The notes under the pieces were generated by a model. That model was given only the letters and a program-made list of their open reading frames with translations, made no database searches and was not told where the DNA came from. The translations under genes and the position numbers were made by a program. From Pleurodeles waltl (taxonomy: Eukaryota > Chordata > Amphibia > Caudata > Salamandridae), in the NCBI RefSeq assembly GCF_031143425.1, contig NC_090437.1:1176300863-1176364862 (forward strand): a stretch of 64,000 bases of DNA. The letters run 5' to 3'. This document shows, in pieces, positions 55,200 to 64,000 of the stretch (position 1 is its first letter; the number at the start of each line of letters is the position of its first letter).

Positions 55200-58191
55200 T
55201 GTAGGAGGCTGGACTGGCTTGTAGTGAGTACCAAGGGGTACTTGCACCTTGCACCAGGCCCAGTTATCCCTTATTAGTGTATAGGGTGTCTAGCAGCTTA
55301 GGCTGATAGATAATGGTAGCTTAGCAGAGCAGCTTAGGCTGAACTAGGAGACGTGTGAAGCTACTACAGTACCACTTAGTGTCACATGCACAATATCATA
55401 AGAAAACACAATACACAGTTATACTAAAAATAAAGGTACTTTATTTTTATGACAATATGCCAAAGTATCTTAGAGTGTACCCTCAGTGAGAGGATAGGAA
55501 ATATACACAAGATATATATACACAAATAGCAAAAATATGCAGTATAGTCTTAGAAAACAGTGCAAACAATGTATAGTTACAATAGGATGCAATGGGGAAA
55601 CATAGGGATAGGGGCAACACAAACCATATACTCCAAAAGTGGAATGCGAACCACGAATGGACCCCAAACCTATGTGACCTTGTAGAGGGTCACTGGGACT
55701 ATTAGAAAATAGTGAGAGTTAGAAAAATAACCCTCCCCAAGACCCTGAAAAGTGAGTGCAAAGTGCACTAAAGTTCCCCTAAGGACAAAGTAGTCGTGTT
55801 AGAGGAATAATGCAGGAAAGACACAAACCAGCAATGCAACAACTGTGGATTTCCAATCTAGGGTACCTGTGGAACAAGGGAACCAAGTCCAAAAGTCACA
55901 AGCAAGTCGGAGATGGGCAGATGCCCAGGAAATGCCAGCTGCGGGTGCAAAGAAGCTTCGACTGGACAGAAGAAGCTGAGGTTTCTGCAGGAACGAAAAG
56001 GGCTAGAGACTTCCCCTTTGGTGGACGGATCCCTCTCGCCTTGGAGAGTCGTGCAGAAGTGTTTTCCCGCCGGAAGGACGCCAACAAGCCTTGCTAGACG
56101 CAAATCGTGCGTTTGGCGTTTTTGGACGCTGCTGGGGCCCAGGAGGGACCAGGAGGTCGCAAATTGGACCTGAAGAGAGAGGGGACGTCGAGCAAGACAA
56201 AGAGCCCTGAAGCAGGTAGCACCCGTAGAAGTGCCAGAAACAGGCACTACGAGGATGCGTGAAACGGTGCTCGCCGAAGTTGCACAAAGGAGTCCCACGT
56301 CGCCGGAGACCAACTTAGAAAGTCGTGCAATGCAGGTTAGAGTGCCGTGGACCCAGGCTTGGCTGTGCACAAAGGATTTCCGCCGGAAGTGCACAGGGGC
56401 CGGAGTAGCTGCAAAGTCGCGGTTCCCAGCAATGCAGCCCAGCGAGGTGAGGCAAGGACTTACCTCCACCAAACTTGGGCTGAAGAGTCACTGGACTGTG
56501 GGGGTCACTTGGACAGAGTCGCTGGATTCGAGGGACCTCGCTCGTCGTGCTGAGAGGAGACCCAAGGGACCGGTAATGCAGCTTTTTGGTGCCTGCGGTT
56601 GCAGGGGGAAGATTCCGTCGACCCACGGGAGATTTCTTCTGAGCTTCTGGTGCAGAGAGGAGGCAGGCTACCCCCACAGCATGCACAAGCAGGAAAACAG
56701 TCGAGAAGGCGGCAGGATCAGCGTTACAGAGTTGCAGTAGTCGTCTTTGCTACTATGTTGCAGGTTTGCAGGCTTCCAGCGCGGTCAGCGGTCGATTCCT
56801 TATCAGAAGGTGAAGAGAGAGATGCAGAGGAACTCGGCTGAGCTCATGCATTCGTTATTTAAAGTTTCCCCAGAGACAGAGACCCTAAATAGCCAGAAAA
56901 GAGGGTTTGGCTACCTAGGAGAGAGGATAGGCTAGCAACACCTGAAGGAGCCTATCACAAGGAGTCTCTGATGTCACCTGGTGGCACTGGCCACTCAGAG
57001 CAGTCCAGTGTGCCAGCAGCACCTCTGTTTCCAAGATGGCAGAGGTCTGGAGCACACTGGAGGAGCTCTGGACACCTCCCAGGGGAGGTGCAGGTCAGGG
57101 GAGTGGTCACTCCCCTTTCCTTTGTCCAGTTTCGCGCCAGAGCAGGGGCTAAGGGGTCCCTGAACCGGTGTAGACTGGTGTATGCAGAATTGGGCACCTC
57201 TGTGCCCAACAAAGCATTTCCAGAGGCTGGGGGAGGCTACTCCTCCCCTGCCTTCACACCATTTTCCAAAGGGAGAGGGTGCCACACCCTCTCTCAGAGG
57301 AAGTTCTTTGTTCTGCCATCCTGGGCCAGGCCTGGCTGGACCCCAGGAGGACAGCTGCCTGTCTGAGGGGTTGGCAGCAGCAGCAGCTGCAGTGAAACCC
57401 CAGGAAGGGCAGTTTGGCAGTACCAGGGTCTGTGCTACAGACCACTGGGATCATGGGATTGTGCCAACTATGCCAGGATGGTATAGAGGGGGCAATTCCA
57501 TGATCATAGACATGTTACATGGCCATATTCGGAGTTACCATGGTGAAGCTACATATAGGTAGTGACCTATATGTAGTGCACGCGTGTAATGGTGTCCCCG
57601 CACTCACAAAGTTCAGGGAATTGGCTCTGAACAATGTGGGGGCACCTTGGCTAGTGCCAGGGTGCCCTCAAACTAAGTAACTTTGCACCTAACCTTTACC
57701 AGGTAAAGGTTAGACATATAGGTGACTTATAAGTTACTTAAGTGCAGTGTAAAATGGCTGTGAAATAACGTGGACGTTATTTCACTCAGGCTGCAGTGGC
57801 AGGCCTGTGTAAGAATTGTCAGAGCTCCCTATGGGTGGCAAAAGAAATGCTGCAGCCCATAGGGATCTCCTGGAACCCCAATACCCTGGGTACCTCAGTA
57901 CCATATACTAGGGAATTATAAGGGTGTTCCAGTAAGCCAATGTAAATTGGTAAAAATGGTCACTAGCCTGTTAGTGACAATTTGGAAAGAAATGAGAGAA
58001 CATAACCACTGAGGTTCGGATTAGCAGAGCCTCAGTGAGACAGTTAGTCACTACACAGGTAACACATTCAGGCACACTTATGAGCACTGGGGCCCTGGGT
58101 TACCAGGGTCCCAGTGACACATACAACTAAAACAACATATATACAGTGAAAAATGGGGGTAACATGCCAGGCAAGATGGTACTTTCCTACA
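55200..58191 (-). repeat. Gmr1-like 5' LTR (right)
   Basis: Near-identical to 46,905-49,900; it lacks CATT present there near 47,906. It would contain the promoter, but I did not find a clear TATA box. Confidence 0.95.
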
Positions 58192-58944
58192 CAAGTTAAT
58201 CCTTATGAGACAATAATGTGGGTTTTAGGAAAGCTTTGATATGTTTATTCAATCATAGTCAATGAAATTACAGAACATTGCAAGAAGCGTGCCCCGAATC
58301 TGCCCCTACTCTATTTTTGTTAGTGTATTTGGCAATAATTTTCTATTCTCATGAAGAATACAATAGCAGCTTGTTAGAATGAGTCTAGTCAGTCAGAGAA
58401 AGTAGGAGAAAATGTTATTGTGAATTTCAGAAGGTAATTCTTTATCCTATCTCTGACTCAATTCTCACAACTTATCAGCTCAGTAAATTATGGCTATTGT
58501 ATTATTCTGTCACAGTCTATCTAGCTCTCTCTCTCTGTATCTAAATCTCTCACTTGCTCTGCTATCCTTTGCTCTGCCCTTCCCTGCTCTCTGCCTTTCT
58601 CATTCTTGGTCGCTGATCTTGTCTTGTCTCTTCCTTCACTCTTTCCCTCGGACACCTTTTATAATACATTTCATTCCATATAGTCTTTAACAATTTTTCA
58701 TGAATGTAACTCAATCTTTTTGGGTTTGAAACTTCTCAATTCTGAACTCTGATTCAGAAAGGAATCGGCTACATTGACCTATCTTCCCATGTATACTTGG
58801 GTTATGAAAAATAAATTACATACATGGTTGACTGTCATCATCTCCTTTATCATAGCTTTTACAATGCAAGCCCATTCATAACAGATGCAATGTAGTATAT
58901 AAAATGTGCAATTAAGTGTATTCCAAGGCAGATAGTAAGACAAA
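58192..58944 (-). repeat. ERV 5' LTR, piece 2
   Basis: It resumes the LTR with CAAGTTAATCCTTATGAG, corresponding to CAAGCTAATCCTTATGAG in the left LTR. It continues to AGTAAGACAAAA at 58,944, where an L2-like LINE is inserted. Divergence from the left LTRs is about 20% in the parts I compared. Confidence 0.85.
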
Positions 58945-58977
58945 ATCAATCAATCAATGAGGAGTTTGTAAAGCGCA

Positions 58978-60106
58978 CTACTCACCCGTGTGGGTCTCAA
59001 GGCTTCTGGGGGGGAGAAGAGGGGAGCTGCTGCTACTGCTTGAACAGCCAGGTCTTGAGAAGTTTCCTGAAGATAAGGAGGTCTTTGGTCTGGCGCAGGT
59101 GGGTGGGAAGAGTGTGTCTTGTTTGGCGGCGAGGGGCGAGAATGATCTACCGCCAGTTGTAATTCTGCAGATGCGTGGAACGGTTGCGAGGGCGAGGTCG
59201 GCGGAGCGGAGATGCCAGGTCGGGGTGTAGAAGGAGAGCCGTCTGTTGAGGTATTCTGGTCCGATGTTCTGCAGTGCTTTTTGAGTGTGGGTGAGGAGTT
59301 TGAAGGTGATTCTCTTGTTGACTGGGAGCCAGTGCAGGTTTCTCAGGTGATCTGTGATGTGGCAGTGGCGGGGGATGTCCAGGGTGGGGCGTGCAGAGGC
59401 ATTCTGGATGCGTTGCAGCCTCTTCAGGAGTCTGGCCGTGGTTCCTGAGTAGAAGGCATTGCCGTAGTCCACTTTGCTGCTTATAAGGGCTTGGGTGACT
59501 GTTCTTCTGGTTTCGGTGGGTATCCATTTGTAGATCTTTCAGATCCTGCGGAGGGTGTTGAAACAGGAGGAGGAGATGGCGTTGACTTGCTGGGTCATAG
59601 ATAATGAGGAGTCCAAGATGAATCCTAGGTTGCGTGCGTGGTCGGTGGGAGTCGGAGTTGCTCTGAGAGTGGCGGCTACAAGGGGTCATCCCATGCAGAG
59701 GGGGTGGAGCCAAAGATGAGGACTTCTGTCTTGTCGGAATTGAGTTTGAGGCAGCTGCTTTTCATCCATTCGGCGATGGCCTTCATTCCTTCGTGGAGGT
59801 TGGTCTTGGCGGAGTCCTTGGTGAGGGAGAGGATCAGCTGGGTGTCATCAGCATATGAGATGTTGCTGAGGTTGTGGGATGGGGCGATGTTATTGAGTGG
59901 GGCCATGTAGACATTGAAGAGGGTGGGGCTGAAGGACGAACCCTGGGGTACGCAGCAGATGATTTCGGTGGCCTCTGAGCAGAATGGGGGGAGGCAGACT
60001 CTCTGGGTTCTGCCAGTGAGAAAGGAAGTGACCCAGTCCAGGGCTCTGTCACGGATTCCTGCATTGCTGAGGCGTGAGCGTAGGGTGTGGTGGCAGACGG
60101 TGTCAA
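58978..60106 (-). pseudogene. L2-like reverse transcriptase and C-terminal domain
   Basis: RT box SNISYADDTQLILSLTKD (59,880-59,830) lies in the 59,906-59,676 frame, followed by SSCLKLNSDKTEVLIFGS. After a frameshift the frame 59,472-58,978 has MDYGNAFYSGTTARLLKRLQ, RIQNASARPTLDIPRHCHIT and LHWLPVNKRITFKLLTHTQK, the post-RT thumb and C-terminal motifs of L2/CR1 elements. The stretch upstream (60,106-59,834) holds earlier RT motifs in other frames. Confidence 0.85.
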
Positions 60107-60529
60107 ACGGGCCGAGATGTCCAGGAGGATGAGGGCCTCGGTTTCGCCGTTGTCCAGTATGGTTCTGATGTCGTCGGTGGTGGCGATGAGGGCTGTTTCG
60201 GTACTGTGGTTGCTGCGGAATCCAGATTGGGAAGGGTCCAGGGTGCAGTTCTCCTCGAGTAAGTGGGTTAGTTGTCTGTTAACGGCCTTCTTGATGACTT
60301 TTGCTGGGAAGGGGAGCAGGGAGATAGTCCGGAAGTTCTTGAGGTCCTTTTGGCCCGCCTTGGGTTTTTTGAGGAGGGCGTTGATCTTGGCGTGTTTCCA
60401 GCTCTCCGGGAAAGTGGTGGACTCAAAGGAGCTGTTGATGATCTTCCATTGGGGTGTGATGACGGAGCTTGCTTTGTTGAGGAAGAGGGGAAGGGCAGGG
60501 GTCAGATGGAGAGCTGGAGTGAATAGAAT

Positions 60530-61520
60530 TCATGATTTTGATGGTGTCGTTGTCGGGGTCCAAGGGAGTTGGAGGTTGGTCGGAGGTAATTCTGTGGTGT
60601 CGGTGGTTGCTGGGGGGTTCTGGGTGCTGAAGTTGTCGTGCATGTCTGCAATCTTGTGGTGGAAGTAGGAGCCTATGGAGTCGCAGAAATCTTGGGATGG
60701 CGGGATGTCATTGGCGTTGAAGCTGGGGTTGGAGAGTTCCTTCATGACGTTGAAGAGCTCCTTGTGGCTGTGTGCGTTGTTGTTGTTTTGGTCTTTGAAG
60801 GCGGTTCTCTTGGTGGCTCGAATGAGTTGGTGGTGTCTGCGGATGGTGTTTTTGATGGCTGTGTGGTTGTCCAGAGTCTGATCTTGGCACCACTTTCTTT
60901 CGAGTCTTCAGCAGGTTTGCTTAGATTTGTGGAGGTTGGCGGTAAACCAGAAAGCCTTTCTGTCGCTGCATCTGTTGGAGGGATTCCGGATTGGGGCAAG
61001 AGTATTGGCACAGGTGTTGACCCATTGCCTGAAGTTGCGGGCAGCTGCATCTGTGTCGGTGGTGTCAATGGGTGGGTTTCCGAGAGAGGGTCGCGATAAG
61101 TTGGTCTTCGGTGACCTTGTTCCAACTGCACTGGGGGATCCATTGTGGGTGGTGGTGTGTTTCTTGAAGGAGAAGTGGATGCAGCGGTGATCTATCCAGT
61201 GGAGTTCGGTGGTGTGGCTGAAGGAGACGTGATTGGTGGTGGAGAAAATAGGGTCGAGTGTGTGTCCTGCAGAGTGGGTTGGTGTCATGACGAGCTGTTT
61301 GAGGCCGAGATTGGAGAGGTTGTTGAGCAGGGTGGCAGTGTTGTTGTCGGTGTTCTCGAGGTGGAAGTTTAGTACAGGATGGCTATTTCGATATCAGGCG
61401 TTGAGGAGGGGTTGAACCAGGTCTCGGTCAGGAAAGCGATGTCTGGGAGGCTGAGTCGAGTAGATTCCATAGTTCTACTGCGTGTTTGTGGACGGAGTGG
61501 GTGTTGAGGACAAAACATCT
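60530..61520 (-). pseudogene. L2-like ORF2 N-terminal part with internal endonuclease deletion
   Basis: Right end: TRLSLPDIAFLTETWFNPSS (about 61,460-61,400) is the second half of the first endonuclease block. Almost at once the sequence passes to HTLDPIFSTTNHVSFSHTTE and HWIDHRCIHFSF (61,260-61,150), which belong to the endonuclease end. About 100 residues between them, including the central catalytic part, are missing. The linker to RT follows, with WVNTCANTLAPIRNPSNR and KAFWFTANLHKSKQTC. Confidence 0.8.
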
Positions 61521-62281
61521 GAGATGGTTGTGTCCTACCTTGGTGGGTGGGTCGTTCATTGGCGTGGAGGCTAGTGAAGGTGCAGTTCCGGCAGGAGAAG
61601 GGCCGCAGGTGGTCTGGGGGGAGACTTGAAGGCAGGCGGGAAAGCGGCCGGTGTTGAGGGCGCGGAGGGTGGCGGCGTCGTAGTGAAGACATGCGTGTTG
61701 GTGGTGGGGGTGTGGGAGCCAGAGGTTCTGGCACTGGGCGCGGTCCTGGCTCGGACGGGTGCAGACGGGCCTGCTGCGAGCATCCGCCCACCATTAAGTA
61801 GGGAGGTGGGGGAAGGAGAGGACAGCTGGGAGCAGAGGTAAAAAATGGTGTGAAAAAGGGGTGGGCTGAAAAAAAGGGGGCGGGGCTGCAGGGGCAGCAG
61901 CGGCGGAAGTGCAGCGTGAGAGAGAGAGGAGGGGGGCTGCAGGGGCAGCAGCGGCAAAGGAGAGGGAGAGAGGGGGAGAGCAAAAGTGAGAGTGAGAGCG
62001 GAGAGAGAGAAAAATGAGGCAGAGTGTAGTGCGAAGCAGAAGGAGCACAAAGGGACAGAAGTGAAGCAGAACAGAGAGCAAAGCAGAGAAAAGGAGGAGA
62101 GAGGCAGAAGATAACCTAGTAGGAAAGCAGAGGTTTCCCACTTGACACCAGGGATGAGGCGCTTGCAGTAGCCTGCTGGTGGAGGAGGGCCTTGAACTCC
62201 TGATGGGGGTCAGGAGTTCAGAGGAGCCATGGAAAGGGCTCTACTTACAAGGTGGAGCCACAGGAGGCAGAGCAGGGCACT

Positions 62282-62521
62282 GATAGCATTAGACAACTTT
62301 TATTGTTAAGATGGAATACGTTTAGTAAATTCCTAAGCCATGCAGAGGTTGGTAATAAACATTATTAACCTCCAAAGAATGTGTTAGCATTAACAGTTTT
62401 TGCAAGTCAAGCGGCATTCAGATCACATTTATGGCTACAGAAAGCGGCTTCAGTAACGCCTAGCCTCATTCACTCGCTTAGTAAGTTCATATTAATTTAT
62501 TTTCTATTGGAAGCCTTCGCA
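62282..62521 (-). repeat. ERV 5' LTR, piece 3 (outer end)
   Basis: CCAAAGAATGTGTTAGCATTAA and CTCATTCACTCGCTTAGTAA match the corresponding part of the left LTRs. It ends AAGCCTTCGCA, corresponding to AAGGTTTCACA. GCAT follows (62,522-62,525), the partner of GCAC at the left flank. Confidence 0.8.
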
Positions 62522-62525
62522 GCAT

Positions 62526-64000
62526 GTTACATCCAATCAAGATATTGCAAAGTATGGAAACTTAACAAATGCAGGAGCTGCGAGATTGTCTGTAATAGGG
62601 AAAAGGGGTAGAAAACTAGCTTTTTTCTAAGACAAATTCTATTTCCCTTGTAGCCTCTCCCATTCCACCAACTTAAGTTCCTTATTCCCAGAGGAGGGGA
62701 AATCACGATTTGACGGGTAAAGGAGTTACCAGCCTAATCATAATTCTGAGCTGTGTTGTATTACCACACATGGCAATACCTCATGGCTCACTGTAGATGT
62801 ATTTGGGAGCTATACCCTGACACAGTAATTTATTTGGGAATTAACTTTGAATATGGATGCAGTGAAACCAATTTCCTCAGTAATTCTTCATTCGATAGGG
62901 GACAAAAGCAGGTCAATTTCGCTCTCCAGAATTAATGACTGTAGCAGTATTGGTAATTTCAGGTACCAGATTACCACAGTGCATATTTTATGCTACTTGG
63001 CATGAGAGCCACATGTCCCACACCTCTCATAATGAAAGAGCTCCATAGTCCGAGCACAAGAAAATATATTTTATTGGAGAGGATCAGAACTCTGTGTGAA
63101 TCAACATACTGAACACAGATGTTTGTGACTTTGATTTATGGAAGCAGGGGGAGTTAGACTACAGTCTCACCAAACCATCTCTGAGTTGGGGCAAGTAAAA
63201 GAATTGGAAAAGGAAGAGGGCAGATGGCAAATATCCCAGTTCTCAATACAGAATCCAGGCTGCTTGCAGATTAAAAGATATCTGCCACAAGTGGGTGAAT
63301 GTGACAGAATGAAAGTCTATAGCATGTGGGTGGGAGAACTCACTCTAAGAAAAAATGAAAAAGCAACTGAATTTTCAAATCTGCTGAATACGAGAATTCT
63401 AGAAGAGATTTAAAAAGATTGGTAGAATCAAGACAACATCTCCCCCTTGGAAAGTATTTAGTAAGTTATTGTAGGAAATATGTTTGATAAACCTAAAATT
63501 GGCAAATTAAAAGAAAAAAAAATACAGGTAACATGACATGGACATGCAGATTTACTTTATAACTAGCTCTTCCTTCATTTGACCCAGGAGAGCATTTCCA
63601 ACCTCATTTCCCTGCTATTGGCCTTAAATTGGTAATAGAAATGTTGTACTACCTCTTGTTTTTCCTTAGCAAATGTGCAGGGACCTCACTGCACACAGAC
63701 AAAGTTTACCTGTGGCCATTTGACAAGTCAACTTTCAGTAGTCTTCTTGCAATGTTAGTCCTGCACTCTAGAGAGCCTGTGCAACTTTATCTTAGACAGA
63801 CCACACTGAAAAGATATGAGTCTCGACTACCTAACTGAGGAAGGATTTGAATGCCTCACACCCCCCACACATTGCAAACTGTCTGGATGCTGATGATATC
63901 AAGTTCGGTATGGACTGTCTCTTACAGAAGAAATCTTCTTACCTACAAAGTAGTGCTCTTACTATAGCCCTGACCCTGGCTCTGCCACCCAGAGACAACC
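62526..64000. other. Unassigned right flank
   Basis: No element or coding motif recognised. The first 40 bp (for example TTACATCCAATCA) weakly resemble the ERV left-flank repeat after its AGTACAGCAC (CTACATCCAGTCA), as expected if this is the other side of the same target site. Confidence 0.4.

Larger units (their letters stand above)
46905..58191 (-). mobile_element. Gmr1-like Ty3/gypsy retrotransposon, 11.3 kb, young and nearly intact
   Basis: LTRs of 2,996 and 2,992 bp enclose a 5.3-kb interior with gag, protease and a pol in which integrase precedes RT, the Gmr1 group's order. A perfect 5-bp duplication CAAGT flanks it (46,900-46,904 and 58,192-58,196). By eye the LTRs differ at about 23 positions plus one 4-bp indel (CATT at about 47,906), roughly 0.8%, so the insertion is recent. 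Only two frame breaks are seen, both in G runs. It is inserted in the ERV 5' LTR. Confidence 0.95.
58945..62281 (-). mobile_element. L2-like LINE inserted in the ERV LTR, endonuclease core deleted
   Basis: On the minus strand the right end holds a GA/CT-rich 5' region (62,150-61,800), then an endonuclease start, ORF2 middle, RT and C-terminus. The 3' end at 58,945-58,958 is a TCAA tandem tail after AGTAGTGCGCTTTACAAACTC on the minus strand. The LTR resumes to its right with TTAGACAACTTTTATTG. Flanks AGTAAGACAA and CATTAGACAA are a possible poor target duplication. Several frameshifts make it inactive. Confidence 0.85.
26549..62521 (-). mobile_element. Endogenous retrovirus (ERV), near full length, split by five or more insertions
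   Basis: Minus-strand order: 5' LTR (62,521 to 46,778, itself split), initiator-Met-type primer site, leader, gag (44,907-42,860), protease (about 42,345-42,060), RT start (41,960-41,415), RT palm (39,335-38,820), RNase H (30,116-29,514), integrase (29,500-28,600), polypurine tract, 3' LTR (27,749-26,549). Removing inserted elements leaves about 9.8 kb, a normal provirus length. GCAC precedes the left LTR and GCAT follows the right one, a probable 4-bp target duplication with one change. LTR sections I compared differ at roughly a fifth of positions, so it is old. All genes are broken and no env was recognised. Pol resembles gamma/epsilon-type retroviruses. Confidence 0.82.

Overview
This is eukaryotic DNA made almost entirely of transposable elements, mostly decayed and inserted into one another. 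I recognise no host exon, rRNA, tRNA gene or CRISPR array. The element mix (L2/CR1-like and L1/Tx1-like LINEs, Harbinger DNA transposons, a Gmr1-type Ty3/gypsy element, an endogenous retrovirus, very long LTRs) suggests a giant vertebrate genome. A salamander or newt is my best guess; that is inference, not proof.

Left part (1-19.4 kb). A decayed minus-strand Ty3/gypsy element with conventional domain order runs off the left edge. It is followed by a decayed minus-strand L1/Tx1-like LINE (about 3.65-8.5 kb), interrupted in ORF2 by a 180-bp palindromic MITE. About 3 kb without recognisable features follows, then three L2/CR1-like LINE fragments (11.65-14.6 kb) and two related hairpin-rich non-autonomous elements (15.3-16.0 and 18.2-18.8 kb).

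Middle and right (19.4-62.5 kb) are one story. A minus-strand endogenous retrovirus (ERV; gag, protease, RT, RNase H and integrase remnants, about 1.2-kb LTRs, initiator-Met-type primer site) was inserted first. Later insertions split it: a 170-bp MITE (TTA duplications), a 2,074-bp solo LTR in RT (CCAAG duplications), a 723-bp inverted-repeat element in the leader, an L2-like LINE in the 5' LTR, an 8.7-kb Harbinger transposon between RT and RNase H, and an 11.3-kb Gmr1-like element also in the 5' LTR (CAAGT duplications). A 6.8-kb tandem duplication (units 19,385-26,187 and 26,188-33,275) copied the ERV 3' end plus the left third of the Harbinger element. From by-eye divergence the order is: ERV oldest (its LTRs differ at roughly a fifth of positions), duplication younger (about 2%), Gmr1-like element youngest (LTRs differ by about 0.8%).

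The two richest elements are the Gmr1-like retrotransposon, whose 1,050-codon open pol has integrase upstream of RT and whose gag has a SCAN-like capsid end, and the Harbinger transposon, which carries a broken transposase and two separate spliced Myb/SANT-type genes. The last 1.5 kb shows nothing recognisable.
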